Shown here: positions 29,940 to 41,472 of the stretch, one piece after another
Layout of the letters: the number at the start of each line of letters is the position of its first letter
Position numbering within the stretch: position 1 is the first letter of the stretch
NCBI RefSeq assembly: GCF_001043115.1
Contig: NZ_LFME01000001.1
Coordinates: 186,001 to 250,000 of the forward strand
Reading direction: 5' to 3'
Source: Xanthomonas sp. NCPPB 1128
Lineage (GTDB): Bacteria > Pseudomonadota > Gammaproteobacteria > Xanthomonadales > Xanthomonadaceae
DNA length: 64,000 nt
The notes under the pieces: generated by a model
Seen by the model: only the letters and a program-made list of their open reading frames with translations
The model's database searches: none
What the model was told of the DNA's origin: nothing
Made by a program: the position numbers and the translations under genes

Positions 29940-31013
29940 TCACTGGCCGCCACGCGACGCGGCGGCGCACGCCGTCGGCAGCGCGGCGGCCAGCAAGCCC
30001 TCGGCGTGTGCGCGCAATGCTTCGCGGCGGCGAAACGCCGCGCGATGCTGGCTGGGGACGTCGGCCGCGGTCTTGCGCGCCGGGGTCAGCGGCAACGCGA
30101 ACCAGCCATCGGCGATGGGCGTACCGCCTTGCTCGATCCAGAACGCGTCGTAGTTGGCCAGGAACACCTCCCGCTTGCGTTGCAGCGGATGGGCGGCATT
30201 GCAGACGGCATGGATCGCACGCGCGCCGATGCGCTCGGCAAAGGTGCAGGCCAGCGTCAGCATCAGTTGCTTGGGCCGCAGCCCATGCATCTGCTTGGTG
30301 AGCATGCGCACCACGTCCCGCGCATCGCCGCCGCTGGGGCCCTGCAGGCAGCCGATCAGCACTGTCGGGTGGACATCGTCACCGCTCACGGTCAGCACCA
30401 GGCGATACAGCTGGCGGCCCGCCGCGTCGCTCAGCTGCAGCCACAGTTCGCCTTCGCAACTCATCGGCGCCGGCGGCAGCAGGGACAGCGTCAACGCGCT
30501 GCCATCGTGCAGCGGCAGCGTCCCGAGGTCCGCCTGGCCTTGCCGATAGATGGCGTCGAACAACGCCGCAGGCAGGCGCTCGAGCATCAGTCGATAGTGT
30601 TGCTGGAGATGGTGCAGCCGCACCGCACGGCTCCAGCGGGTGTTGACGAAGCGGTGCAGGTGGCGCTCGAGCAGGCGTGGATCGCGTTCGGCGTAGCCGC
30701 GCATCCGCGGGTCGCGGCGCAGTGCGTCAAGGAAACGCCCGTGTTCGGTCGGCATGCTCAACGCACGCAGCAGATACTTGGCCGCCTTGATCCCGCGCTG
30801 CAGGCGGTTGCCGTGCCAGTCCGTCCGCCCCTGGAACGATGCCAGGAGCAGCGGCCACCACCGGGACGGTGCGGCGCTGTCGCTTGGCCGGGGCGGCGCC
30901 GGCGGCACCGGTCGGGCCAAGCGCGCCGGCGCTGTCTCGAACGCCGCGGCGCTCGTGGAAACGTCCACCAGATCAGTGGGTTGCAGGAAGAATTCGGTGG
31001 TTGCTTCGGTCAC
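29940..31013 (-). CDS. VirK/YbjX-family (DUF535) protein, 357 aa
   Basis: Member of DUF535, which includes Salmonella/Shigella VirK and E. coli YbjX. Visible: the family's RFVNTRWSRAVRLHHLQQHY segment and the C-terminal KREVFLANYDAFWIEQGG motif with DGWFALPL following. The first 55 residues are Ala/Pro-rich and not conserved. No signal peptide or membrane helix is evident. The molecular function is not established; homologues have been tied to envelope defence or virulence. It heads the minus-strand block with the sigma, FecR and receptor genes. Confidence 0.85.
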   Translation of the reverse strand: MTEATTEFFLQPTDLVDVSTSAAAFETAPARLARPVPPAPPRPSDSAAPSRWWPLLLASFQGRTDWHGNRLQRGIKAAKYLLRALSMPTEHGRFLDALRRDPRMRGYAERDPRLLERHLHRFVNTRWSRAVRLHHLQQHYRLMLERLPAALFDAIYRQGQADLGTLPLHDGSALTLSLLPPAPMSCEGELWLQLSDAAGRQLYRLVLTVSGDDVHPTVLIGCLQGPSGGDARDVVRMLTKQMHGLRPKQLMLTLACTFAERIGARAIHAVCNAAHPLQRKREVFLANYDAFWIEQGGTPIADGWFALPLTPARKTAADVPSQHRAAFRRREALRAHAEGLLAAALPTACAAASRGGQ

Positions 31014-31367
31014 GTTCGGCTCGCAGAGGGGCGGTACTCTCTGACAAGACGTTTCAGCGGGCGAAAATTGAAATGGGTCCGCATGCGAAGTGGCCGGTCG
31101 TGCAACCGGCGTCCTGGCCCGACCGGGCTGGGGTCGGGCCAGGCGTGGGTGCGCGTGACATCACGTGCATGCGCTGACGCAGGAGCGGCTTCAGCCGCGA
31201 CGGGCTTTTCCGTTCACGCCGGTCGCGGCTGAAGCTGCTCCTACACGGGCGTTACAGGTCAGTGCGCGGTGCAGGGTTCGCGTGGAGACGATCCGGCGCC
31301 CACGACCTTGGCCACTGCAAGGATCCTTTCTGGGGCGAGCGTCATGGTGCCCGCGGCTGCCGAGCCG
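31014..31367. repeat. gene-free spacer with stem-loop repeat copy 2
   Basis: The only clear structure is the dispersed stem-loop at 31181-31245 (AGGAGCGGCTTCAGCCGCGA and its near complement, one mismatch in GAAGCTGC), a relative of those at 15552 and 35382. The minus-strand promoter of the VirK-like gene should lie at the left edge (31014-31090), but no convincing -10/-35 pair or Fur box was seen. The right side holds the end of the Smr gene; no gene is visible. Confidence 0.75.
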
Positions 31368-31901
31368 TCAGCGCCGCGCCAGCAGCACCAGCATCGCGCC
31401 GGTGCCGCCTTGCGCGGTTGGCGCCGAATGGAAGGCCAGCACGTCGTTGCGTTGGCGCAGCAGGCGGTCCACCAGGTTCTTCAGCAGCGGCACGCCACCC
31501 GATTGCAGGCCTTTGCCGTGCACGATCCGCACGCAGCCGAACTCGTGCGCGTGCGCTTCGGCCAGGAACTGGCGCAGCAGCGTCTCGGCCTGCGCCGCGG
31601 TGGCGCCGTGCAGGTCCAGTTCGTCCTGGGCCGAGAACTGGCCCTTGCGCAGGCGCTGGAATACCCGCGCCGGCACATGCTCGCGGCGATAGCTGGCGAC
31701 ATCGCCGGCTTCCAGCGGCGCGCTCTGGCGCAGCAGTTGCTGAAACTCGCCTTGCGCCTCGGCGTCGTCGCGTTCGGCCATGCGTGCGCGTGGCTTGGGG
31801 CGCGGCTTGGCATTGGCCGGCGGCGTCGCGTTGAGCGGGGCCACCTTGCCGATGGCCGCGCGGAACAGCGCGGCGGGATCTTCGTCGTCGGAATGCGCCA
31901 T
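31368..31901 (-). CDS. Smr-domain protein, 177 aa
   Basis: Small MutS-related domain protein. The C-terminal Smr domain (about 90-175) has the characteristic DLHG motif ([13 protein letters not shown]) and HGKG motif ([12 protein letters not shown]); stand-alone Smr proteins are nucleases acting on branched DNA or on RNA in stalled-ribosome rescue. The N-terminal half is charged and low in conservation. The start at 31901 is an ATG; a GTG two codons upstream (31907) is possible. It is divergent from surE. Confidence 0.88.
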   Translation of the reverse strand: MAHSDDEDPAALFRAAIGKVAPLNATPPANAKPRPKPRARMAERDDAEAQGEFQQLLRQSAPLEAGDVASYRREHVPARVFQRLRKGQFSAQDELDLHGATAAQAETLLRQFLAEAHAHEFGCVRIVHGKGLQSGGVPLLKNLVDRLLRQRNDVLAFHSAPTAQGGTGAMLVLLARR

Positions 31902-32129
31902 GCGCACAGCTTAGAGCGTGCTGCGTGGTTTGAGGTGAGGGCGGGTACGGCATCGGCTTGTAACGTTCCGCGATGGGGCACGGTGCTGACGGCGCAGTGG
32001 GGGGGCGCGATCGCCAGGCGCAGCGCCGGCACGGCGTCCCGCGCGACGGCCACCATCGCGATCGTCGGCCCGCTGTCAGCGACCTGGCCGGACGCATCCG
32101 GTATCATGCACCGGTTTTCGAGGAGCACC

Positions 32130-32909
32130 ATGCGCGTATTAGTGAGCAACGACGATGGCGTCGACGCCCCCGGCATTCGCATGCTGGCCGAGCAGCTGCG
32201 CGGCGCCGGCCATGAAGTGACGGTGGTCGCACCCGATCGCGACCGGTCCGGCGCCAGCAATTCGCTGACCCTGGATCTGCCGATCCGGCTCAAGCGCATC
32301 GACCATTACACCTGCAGCGTCGCCGGCACGCCGACCGACTGCGTGCATCTGGCGCTCACCGGCATGCTGGAGTTCGATCCGGACATCGTCGTCTCCGGCA
32401 TCAACAATTCCGCCAATCTCGGCGACGACGTGATCTATTCGGGCACCGTGTCGGCGGCGATGGAAGGCCGCTTCCTCGGCCTGCCGGCGGTGGCGGTGTC
32501 GCTGGTCACCCACAACCACGAACCCAGGCATTTCCAGACCGCCGCGCGCGCCGCGGTGGAGATCGTGGCGCAGCTCAAGGCCGATCCGCTGCCGGCCGAC
32601 ACCATCCTCAACGTCAACGTGCCCGACCTGCCATGGCAGGAGCTCAAGGGCTTCGAAGTCACCCGGCTCGGCAATCGCCATCGCTCCGAACCGTGCCTGC
32701 CGCAGACCGACCCGCGCGGCGGCACCGTCTACTGGATCGGCCCGGCCGGGCGCGAACAGGATGCCGGTCCCGGCACCGACTTCCACGCGGTGCGCACCGG
32801 TTTCATCTCGATCACCCCGATCCAGGTCGACCTGACCCGCTACCAGGCGTTGGAAAAGGTCGCCAGTTGGGTCGGCGGCCTGACCGCCGCGCTGGACCGC
32901 CCGGCATGA
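32130..32909 (+). CDS. surE: 5'/3'-nucleotidase SurE, 259 aa
   Basis: Metal-dependent phosphatase acting on nucleoside monophosphates and short polyphosphate; linked to stationary-phase survival. The metal-binding N-terminus [15 protein letters not shown], the [14 protein letters not shown] loop and the [20 protein letters not shown] motif are all intact. The ribosome site AGGAG at 32121-32125 supports the ATG at 32130. Its stop overlaps the pcm start (ATGA), as in many gammaproteobacteria. Confidence 0.96.
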   Translation: MRVLVSNDDGVDAPGIRMLAEQLRGAGHEVTVVAPDRDRSGASNSLTLDLPIRLKRIDHYTCSVAGTPTDCVHLALTGMLEFDPDIVVSGINNSANLGDDVIYSGTVSAAMEGRFLGLPAVAVSLVTHNHEPRHFQTAARAAVEIVAQLKADPLPADTILNVNVPDLPWQELKGFEVTRLGNRHRSEPCLPQTDPRGGTVYWIGPAGREQDAGPGTDFHAVRTGFISITPIQVDLTRYQALEKVASWVGGLTAALDRPA

Positions 32910-33583
32910 CCCCGCGGTTGCGCCTGCAGCCGGAAGCGATCGGCATCGGCATGACCTCGCAGCGCGTGCGCGACCGCCTGGTGGAGCGCCTGCGCGAAGC
33001 CGGCATCCGCGACGAGAGCGTGCTCAACGCGGTGCGCACCGTGCCGCGGCATCTGTTCATCGACGAGGCGCTGGCCTCGCGCGCCTACGAGGACACCGCG
33101 CTGCCGATCGGCCACGGCCAGACCATCTCGCAACCGTGGGTGGTGGCGCGCATGACCGAGACGGTGCTCGAAGCGGCGCCGAAGAAGGTGCTGGAAGTCG
33201 GCACCGGCTCCGGCTACCAGGCAGCGATCCTGGCCGCGCAGGGCCTGGAGGTGCATACCGTCGAGCGCATCGGCGACCTGCTGCGGCAGGCGCGCAAGCG
33301 CTTCCGCCAGCTCGGCATGAACGTGCGCAGCAAGCACGACGACGGTCGCATCGGCTGGCCCGAACACGGCCCCTTCGATGCGATCGTGGTCACCGCCGCG
33401 GCGCCTGCACTGGTCGATGCCCTGATCGAGCAGTTGGCCCCCGGCGGCTGCCTGGTGGCGCCGGTCGGCGGTCCGTCCGCGCAATCGCTGATCCGCCTGC
33501 GCCGCGCCACCGATGGCCAGATCGAACAAGACGTCCTGGCGCCGGTGACCTTCGTCCCGTTGCTGTCGGGCATGCTGGATTGA
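32906..33583 (+). CDS. pcm: protein-L-isoaspartate O-methyltransferase, 225 aa
   Basis: Repairs damaged proteins by methylating L-isoaspartyl residues with S-adenosylmethionine. Seen: [22 protein letters not shown], the substrate motif [17 protein letters not shown] and the SAM-binding [13 protein letters not shown]. Length is normal. The start overlaps surE by four bases (ATGA), so translation is coupled. Cytoplasmic. Confidence 0.95.
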   Translation: MTPRLRLQPEAIGIGMTSQRVRDRLVERLREAGIRDESVLNAVRTVPRHLFIDEALASRAYEDTALPIGHGQTISQPWVVARMTETVLEAAPKKVLEVGTGSGYQAAILAAQGLEVHTVERIGDLLRQARKRFRQLGMNVRSKHDDGRIGWPEHGPFDAIVVTAAAPALVDALIEQLAPGGCLVAPVGGPSAQSLIRLRRATDGQIEQDVLAPVTFVPLLSGMLD

Positions 33584-33602
33584 CCTCTCGGAGCCGCATT
33601 GG

Positions 33603-34217
33603 ATGAAGATTTTCGGGCCGTTGTACGAACGCGCCATCGGCTGGTCGCGGCATCGCCGCGCGCCGGCCCTGCTGACCGGGCTCAGTTTCGCCGAGGCCAT
33701 CGTGTTCCCGGTGCCGCCGGAGGTGATGCTGGCGCCGATGTCGCTGGCGCAGCCGCGGCGCGCGCTGTGGTTCGCCACGTTGAGCCTGCTCGGTTCGCTG
33801 GCCGGTGCGGTGATCGGCTACCTGCTCGGCCATTTCGCCTTCGCCGCGGTGCAGCCACTGATCGAATGGCTGGGGTGGACGCAGAAGATCGATGCGCAGG
33901 TGAACCACTTGCGCGAGGTGATCGCCGAGTCGCCGTGGCGCGCATTCTGGCTGCTGGTGCTGGCCGGCTTCACCCCAATCCCGCTGAAGATATTCACCTG
34001 GGCCTCAGGCATCGTGGGAGTGCCGCTGCTACCGTTCCTGGCGAGCATGCTGGTGGGGCGCGGCAAGCGCGTGTACCTGGTGGCCGGTGCGATCCGCCTC
34101 GGCGGGCCGCGCGCGGAAGCCGCGTTGCGCCGCTGGATCGAGCCGCTCGGCTGGGTCGCCTCGGCGATCCTGGCGCTGCTGGTGGTGTGGGTCATATGGA
34201 GAGCGAAGGTCGGATGA
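33603..34217 (+). CDS. YqaA/DedA-type (VTT domain) membrane protein, 204 aa
   Basis: Inner-membrane protein of the SNARE-associated/DedA superfamily, YqaA branch. Hydrophobic stretches lie around residues 20-45, 55-85, 115-150 and 178-200; the family phrases FAEAIVFPVPPEVMLAPM and LAGFTPIPLKIFTWASG are visible. The role is unclear; relatives act in membrane-lipid scrambling or homeostasis. It sits between pcm (19 bases upstream) and nlpD, whose start overlaps its stop by four bases, so all four genes probably form one operon. Confidence 0.88.
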   Translation: MKIFGPLYERAIGWSRHRRAPALLTGLSFAEAIVFPVPPEVMLAPMSLAQPRRALWFATLSLLGSLAGAVIGYLLGHFAFAAVQPLIEWLGWTQKIDAQVNHLREVIAESPWRAFWLLVLAGFTPIPLKIFTWASGIVGVPLLPFLASMLVGRGKRVYLVAGAIRLGGPRAEAALRRWIEPLGWVASAILALLVVWVIWRAKVG

Positions 34218-35014
34218 GTGTCGATCGGGTGGTGCGGAACGGCCTGCGTTGCGGCCTGGGTATGCTGGTCGCAGTGGCGCTCGGCGCCTGCAGCAGCGCC
34301 ACGGTGGTCCGTACGCCCGGCGGTGCGCCCGTGCGCGGTACCGCGGCCGCGTCGGCACCGCGGGTCTCCGTGCCCAAGCCTGGCGTCAGTGCCACCGTGC
34401 GCCGTGGAGACACGCTGTACGCGATCGCCCGCGCCAACAACATCACCCCGCAGGACCTGGCCGGCTGGAACGGCCTGCAGCCGCCGTACACCATCTATCC
34501 GGGGCAGTCGCTGAAGCTGTATCCGCCGGGTGGGGCGGTCGCCGCGCGGCCCGGTAGCGGTCCGGTGACGCCGCCGCCGGCATCCGGCGCTGGCGCCGCC
34601 GCTCGGCCACCGTCCGTCCCGGCACCGGCCCCGGTCAGCAGCGGCTTCTCCTGGCGTTGGCCGGCCGATGGCGTGGTGGTCAGCCGTTTCGTCGGCGGTG
34701 AGGCGACCAAGCAGGGCATCGACATCGGCGGCAGCAACGGCGAAGCGGTGCGCGCCGCGGCCGACGGTGTGGTGGTCTATTCCGGCGCCGGCCTGGTCGG
34801 CTATGGCGAACTGATCATCGTCAAGCACAACGAACAGTGGCTGTCGGCCTACGGCCACAACCGCAAGCGCCTGGTCAACGAGGGCCAGAACGTCAAGGCC
34901 GGCCAGCAGATCGCCGAGATGGGCCACAGCGGCGCGGCCCGCGACATGCTGCACTTCGAGATCCGCTACAACGGCAAACCGGTCGACCCGCTGCTGTACC
35001 TGCCGCCGAAGTAA
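34214..35014 (+). CDS. nlpD: NlpD-like lipoprotein, murein hydrolase activator, 266 aa
   Basis: Envelope lipoprotein with lipobox LGAC (Cys at about residue 26), a LysM peptidoglycan-binding domain (about 60-105; VRRGDTLYAIARANNITPQD), a Pro/Ala linker, and a C-terminal LytM/M23 domain (about 150-266; WRWPADGVVVSRF, GIDIGGSNGEAVRAAADGVV, HFEIRYNGKPVDPLLYL). As in other NlpD proteins, the zinc ligands appear incomplete (GIDIGG instead of GxDxxx with an H), so it is probably an amidase activator rather than an enzyme. The start overlaps yqaA (ATGA). The last 49 bases are repeated twice downstream. Confidence 0.92.
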   Translation: MSVDRVVRNGLRCGLGMLVAVALGACSSATVVRTPGGAPVRGTAAASAPRVSVPKPGVSATVRRGDTLYAIARANNITPQDLAGWNGLQPPYTIYPGQSLKLYPPGGAVAARPGSGPVTPPPASGAGAAARPPSVPAPAPVSSGFSWRWPADGVVVSRFVGGEATKQGIDIGGSNGEAVRAAADGVVVYSGAGLVGYGELIIVKHNEQWLSAYGHNRKRLVNEGQNVKAGQQIAEMGHSGAARDMLHFEIRYNGKPVDPLLYLPPK

Positions 35015-35316
35015 CCGGTCGCGTCGCTGCGTGGGCGGATCCCCGGCCCGGCGCAGCGCGCCGGGCGTTCGCCATCGGCGCGGCCCAATGGGCCGCAAGC
35101 GCCGCCGGCTCACCCACTACAACGGCAAGCCGGTCGACCCGCTGCTGTACCTGCCGCCGAAGTAACCGGTCGCGTCGCTGCGTGGGCGGATCCCCGGCCC
35201 GGCGCAGCGCGCCGGGCGTTCGCCATCGGCGCGGCCCAATGGGCCGCAAGCGCCGCCGGCTCACCCACTACAACGGCAAGCCGGTCGACCCGCTGCTGTA
35301 CCTGCCGCCGAAGTAA
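34966..35316 (+). repeat. tandem triplication of the nlpD 3' end, 151-bp period
   Basis: The last 49 bases of nlpD (34966-35014, ending in TAA) recur at 35117-35165 and 35268-35316, each preceded by an apparently identical 102-base spacer; the stop codons at 35012, 35163 and 35314 are exactly 151 bases apart. The original differs from the copies by one base (AAA versus AAG Lys codon). Each spacer carries two perfect hairpins, CCCGGCGC/GCGCCGGG and GCGGCCC/GGGCCGC. The two extra copies are pseudogene fragments encoding only YNGKPVDPLLYLPPK. Confidence 0.92.
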
Positions 35317-35505
35317 AGCCGGCGCGACCAATGGGCTGCCGCCCTGACGCAGCGTGTAGCCGGTCTCCATCTACGGCTTTTGTAGGAGCGGCTTCAGCCG
35401 CGACCGCGTTTCTAGGGAATGTCACAGGTCGCGGCTGAAGCCGCTCCTACGGGAGTGAATGTCTGCGGAGTGGGTGGAACGTGTCCGCAGAGACGCCGCC
35501 CTGGC
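35317..35505. repeat. spacer with stem-loop repeat copy 3
   Basis: Holds the dispersed stem-loop at 35382-35450 (GTAGGAGCGGCTTCAGCCGC, about 25-base loop, complement), located between the nlpD triplication and the convergent Mth938-like gene. No gene is visible. The structure could terminate transcription from either side. Confidence 0.8.
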
Positions 35506-35880
35506 TCAGCCTTCGAGCAGGAACCCGACCGCCACGCGCCGGCCTTCGGCGGCCAGCACGTTGTAGGTGCGCGCCGCGGCAGCGTTGTTCATCACCTCGA
35601 TGCCGATGCCGCGGGTCAGGAACAGCGCCATCACCGCCGCGGCGGGGAACACCTGGCGCTCGCCGGTGCCAAGGATCACCAGGGCCGGGTTGAGCTCCAG
35701 CAGCGGCTGCAGGTGCTGCGGCTGCAGGTCGCCGGCCGGCGGCGTCTGCCAGTCCTCGACCAGGGTGTCCGGCGCGAGGATGAAGCTGCGGGTCAGCAGC
35801 CGGTCGTTCACCTTGGCCTGGCGGCCGTCGGCCATGCGCAGGGCGTAGGCGTAGTCGGGCAGGTCCTGGGTCAGTTGCAT
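35506..35880 (-). CDS. Mth938-like domain (DUF498/NDUFAF3 family) protein, 124 aa
   Basis: Single-domain protein of the MTH938-like fold, homologous to mitochondrial complex I assembly factor NDUFAF3. Visible: the family's ILAPDTLVEDW near the N-terminus and LVILGTGERQVFPAAAVMALFLTRGIGIEVMNN-type core with the N(A)AAARTYN segment. Function in bacteria is not established. The start at 35880 gives the full domain. It follows yhbY on the minus strand with a gap of 19 bases. Confidence 0.88.
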   Translation of the reverse strand: MQLTQDLPDYAYALRMADGRQAKVNDRLLTRSFILAPDTLVEDWQTPPAGDLQPQHLQPLLELNPALVILGTGERQVFPAAAVMALFLTRGIGIEVMNNAAAARTYNVLAAEGRRVAVGFLLEG

Positions 35881-35899
35881 GGGATCACCGAAGGCGCGC

Positions 35900-36205
35900 T
35901 CAGGCGCGCGGCAGCACGATCTGCCGGTCTTCCTTGGCCGGGCGATACAGGATCGCGGTATGGCCGATCCGCTGCACCAGCACGCTGTGCGACTGTTCCA
36001 CCAGGCTGCCGATGGCGGCGTCGCGGGCCTCGCGGTCGTCGCCGCCGACCTTCACCTTGACCAGTTCGTGGCGCTCCAGCACCTCGTCCAGTTCGGCCAG
36101 GAAGGCCGGGGTGACGCCCTTGCTGCCGATCTGCAACAGGGGTTTGAGGTCGTGGGCCAGGCCGCGCAGGAAGCGGTTCTGGGCCGAGGTCAGGCTGATC
36201 GACAT
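35900..36205 (-). CDS. yhbY: YhbY-type CRM-domain RNA-binding protein, 101 aa
   Basis: Ribosome-assembly-associated protein that binds pre-50S particles. The CRM domain is seen as LTSAQNRFLRGLAHDLKPLL, the GxxG loop (IGSKGVTP) and VLERHELVKVKV. Length equals E. coli YhbY. The start at 36205 is the usual family start (MSISLTSAQ). It is divergent from rlmE, a pairing conserved in many gammaproteobacteria, with a 66-base shared upstream region. Confidence 0.94.
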   Translation of the reverse strand: MSISLTSAQNRFLRGLAHDLKPLLQIGSKGVTPAFLAELDEVLERHELVKVKVGGDDREARDAAIGSLVEQSHSVLVQRIGHTAILYRPAKEDRQIVLPRA

Positions 36206-36271
36206 GCAGGTGGGAGCAGGGTTGGCAAGGGCGATCAGGGTATCATGGCCGCCCCTTCCGACCGTGCGTCC

Positions 36272-36904
36272 ATGGCCACCCGCAGCAAAAGCAGCCAACG
36301 CTGGCTCCGCGAACATTTCGCCGATCCCTTCGTGAAGAAGGCCCAGGCCGAGGGCATGCGCTCGCGCGCGGCCTACAAGCTGGAGGAGTTGCTGCAGCGC
36401 GACAGACTGCTCAAGCCGGACATGGTGGTGGTCGATCTCGGCGCCGCCCCGGGCGGCTGGTCACAGCAGGTGCGCAAGTCGATGGGCGACCGCGGCCGGG
36501 TACTGGCCCTGGACATCCTGGAGATGCCGCCGCTGGCTGGCGTGGAGTTCCTTCACGGTGACTTCAGGGAGGACGCGGTGCTATCGCAATTCGAGGCCAT
36601 GCTGGGGGAGACCCCGGTGGACCTTGTGCTGTCGGATATGGCCCCCAATAAAAGCGGAATGGATGCGGTCGACCAGCCGCGGATGATGCATCTGGCGGAA
36701 CTGGCGATGGCGTTCGCCGACAGCCACCTGAAGCCGAACGGCGCGTTCCTGATCAAGCTGTTCCAGGGCGTGGGGTTCGACGACTACATCCGCGACATGC
36801 GCCGCCGCTATGAGAAGGTGACCATCCGCAAGCCGGCCGCGTCGCGCAAGCGCTCGCCGGAGGTCTACGCCCTTGGACAGGGCAAGCGCGCCCAGATCAA
36901 GTAA
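36272..36904 (+). CDS. rlmE: 23S rRNA 2'-O-ribose U2552 methyltransferase, 210 aa
   Basis: RrmJ/FtsJ methylates U2552 in the A-loop of 23S rRNA. The SAM-binding VVVDLGAAPGGWSQQ motif, the LSDMAPNKSG catalytic region and the FLIKLFQG C-terminal motif form the K-D-K-E tetrad context. The start at 36272 (MATRSKSSQRWL) matches the family; an ATG at 36245 would add nine residues. It precedes ftsH, as in E. coli. Confidence 0.96.
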   Translation: MATRSKSSQRWLREHFADPFVKKAQAEGMRSRAAYKLEELLQRDRLLKPDMVVVDLGAAPGGWSQQVRKSMGDRGRVLALDILEMPPLAGVEFLHGDFREDAVLSQFEAMLGETPVDLVLSDMAPNKSGMDAVDQPRMMHLAELAMAFADSHLKPNGAFLIKLFQGVGFDDYIRDMRRRYEKVTIRKPAASRKRSPEVYALGQGKRAQIK

Positions 36905-36975
36905 GCTGAACGCAAGGCTGAACCCGAAATGCCACGCATCGAGACAGAGTTGAAGGGACACCGGAGCCAATGAGG

Positions 36976-38910
36976 ATGAACGACTTGACCAAGAATTTGC
37001 TGTTGTGGGTAGTCGTCGCCGTCGTGCTGATGGTGGTGTTCAATAGCTTTTCGCCGCGCCTCGCGGGCGGCCCGGGCAGCGACAACGTCACCTACTCCCA
37101 GTTCCTGAAGGACGTGGATGCCGGACGGGTGAAGTCGGTCGATTTCACCGACGCCACCAACCTGTCGGTCAACGCGATCCGCTTCAAGCGCGCCGACGGC
37201 AGCGAGGGTTCGGTCTATGGCCCGAGCGACGACAAGCTGATCGATGTGCTGTACAGCAAGAACGTGGACATCACCCGGCAGAAGCCCGACAACGGCCCGA
37301 GCTTCTGGTCGTTGGTACTGAACTTCCTGCCGGTCATCCTGATCATCGGCTTCTGGCTGTTCATCATGCGCCAGATGCAGGGCGGTGGCGGTGGCGCCAA
37401 GGGCGCCATGTCCTTCGGCAAGTCGCGGGCCAAGCTGCAGGGCGAGGACCAGATCAAGATCACCTTCGCCGACGTCGCCGGCTGCGACGAGGCCAAGGAG
37501 GAGGTCGGCGAACTGGTCGACTTCCTGCGCGACCCCACCAAGTTCACCAAGCTCGGCGGCAAGATCCCGCGCGGCGTGCTGATGGTCGGCCCGCCGGGCA
37601 CCGGCAAGACCCTGCTGGCCAAGGCCATCGCCGGCGAGGCCAAGGTGCCGTTCTTCAGCATCTCCGGTTCGGACTTCGTGGAAATGTTCGTGGGCGTCGG
37701 CGCCAGCCGCGTGCGCGACATGTTCGAGCAGGCCAAGAAGCACGCGCCATGCATCATCTTCATCGACGAAATCGATGCGGTCGGCCGTCACCGTGGCGCC
37801 GGCCTGGGTGGCGGTCATGACGAGCGCGAGCAGACCCTCAACCAGCTGCTGGTGGAGATGGACGGCTTCGAGGGTGGCGAGGGCGTGATCGTGATCGCCG
37901 CGACCAACCGTCCGGACGTGCTGGATCCGGCGCTGTTGCGCCCGGGTCGCTTCGACCGCCAGGTCGTGGTGGGCCTGCCGGACGTGCGCGGCCGCGAGCA
38001 GATCCTCAAGGTGCACATGCGCAAGCTGCCGCTGGCCGACGACATCGAACCGATGGTGATCGCGCGCGGCACGCCGGGCTTCTCCGGCGCCGACCTGGCC
38101 AACCTGTGCAACGAGGCGGCCCTGTTCGCCGCGCGCGAGTCGGTCAAGGAAGTGCGCATGGACCACTTCGACCGCGCCCGCGACAAGATCCTGATGGGTG
38201 CCGAGCGTCGTTCGATGGCGATGAGCGAGGACGAGAAGACGCTCACCGCCTACCACGAGGCCGGCCACGCCATCGTCGGCCGCCTGGTGCCCGAGCACGA
38301 CCCGGTCTACAAGGTCACGATCATCCCGCGCGGCCGCGCGCTGGGCGTGACCATGTACCTGCCCGAAGGCGACAAGTACTCGATGAACCGCGTGGCGATC
38401 GAGTCGCAGCTGTGTTCGCTGTACGGCGGCCGCGTGGCCGAGGAACTGATCTTCGGTACCGACAAGGTCACCACCGGTGCGTCCAACGACATCGAGCGTG
38501 CGACCAAGATGGCGCGCAACATGGTCACCAAGTGGGGCCTGTCCGACGAGCTCGGCCCGATCGCCTACGGCGAGGAGGACGACGAGGTGTTCCTGGGCCG
38601 TTCGGTGACCCAGCACAAGAGCGTCTCCGACGACACCGCGCGGCGCATCGACGAAGTCGTGCGGTCGATCCTCGACAAGGCGTATGCGAAGACCACCCAG
38701 ATCCTCACCGAGAATCTGGACAAGCTGCACACCATGTCGCAGTTGCTGCTGCAGTACGAGACCATCGACGCGCCGCAGATCGACGCGATCATGGAGGGCC
38801 GCGATCCGCCGCCGCCGATGGGCTGGAATCGGTCCGGCAAGGACGGCGGCAACGACAAGGGCAATTCGCGGCCGCTGCCGCCGATCGCCGGGCCTGCCGA
38901 GCAGGTGTAA
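36976..38910 (+). CDS. ftsH: ATP-dependent zinc metalloprotease FtsH, 644 aa
   Basis: Membrane-anchored AAA+ protease that degrades unassembled membrane proteins and regulators such as LpxC. Two membrane helices (about 5-24 and 100-120) flank a periplasmic domain; then the AAA module with Walker A GPPGTGKT (205-212), Walker [10 protein letters not shown] and the second region of homology, and the zinc protease motif HEAGH (427-431). Start 36976 is preferred for its spacing from GGAG (36963-36966); an in-frame ATG two codons earlier (36970) is possible. A terminator follows. Confidence 0.97.
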   Translation: MNDLTKNLLLWVVVAVVLMVVFNSFSPRLAGGPGSDNVTYSQFLKDVDAGRVKSVDFTDATNLSVNAIRFKRADGSEGSVYGPSDDKLIDVLYSKNVDITRQKPDNGPSFWSLVLNFLPVILIIGFWLFIMRQMQGGGGGAKGAMSFGKSRAKLQGEDQIKITFADVAGCDEAKEEVGELVDFLRDPTKFTKLGGKIPRGVLMVGPPGTGKTLLAKAIAGEAKVPFFSISGSDFVEMFVGVGASRVRDMFEQAKKHAPCIIFIDEIDAVGRHRGAGLGGGHDEREQTLNQLLVEMDGFEGGEGVIVIAATNRPDVLDPALLRPGRFDRQVVVGLPDVRGREQILKVHMRKLPLADDIEPMVIARGTPGFSGADLANLCNEAALFAARESVKEVRMDHFDRARDKILMGAERRSMAMSEDEKTLTAYHEAGHAIVGRLVPEHDPVYKVTIIPRGRALGVTMYLPEGDKYSMNRVAIESQLCSLYGGRVAEELIFGTDKVTTGASNDIERATKMARNMVTKWGLSDELGPIAYGEEDDEVFLGRSVTQHKSVSDDTARRIDEVVRSILDKAYAKTTQILTENLDKLHTMSQLLLQYETIDAPQIDAIMEGRDPPPPMGWNRSGKDGGNDKGNSRPLPPIAGPAEQV

Positions 38911-38937
38911 GTGCTAGACAGCGCTTCATGCACCGAA

Positions 38938-38964
38938 AGCCAGGGAGCGATCCCTGGCTTTTTT
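38938..38964 (+). terminator. rho-independent terminator after ftsH
   Basis: Perfect nine-base-pair hairpin AGCCAGGGA / TCCCTGGCT with a GCGA loop followed by a T run, 28 bases after the ftsH stop. The remaining spacer to folP (to 39195) shows no gene. Confidence 0.92.
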
Positions 38965-39195
38965 GTTGGCGGCGGTGTGGAGCCGGTCGCATCGTCCGAT
39001 GCCGACTCGCCGCCTGCGCGCGCGTAGGCGACAATGGCACTGCGCTGGCCGCACGTTGCCGCGTCGATGCGATGTGCCGAGTAGACGTCGCGCACGCCGC
39101 TGCCGCCCTGCGCGTGCGGCGGATGCCGCATGGCGCTGCCCAGCGCCGTGCCGCCGTCCCGCCGCCTGCCACGGCCACCACCAGGAGACTCACCG

Positions 39196-41446
<2,251 letters not shown>

Positions 41447-41472
41447 TTCGGTGGCCAAGCGCGGAGCGGCGG

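Noticed and set aside
35015-35505. rpoS downstream of nlpD
   Set aside because: Only the nlpD triplication and a stem-loop repeat are present; no sigma-factor sequence is visible.
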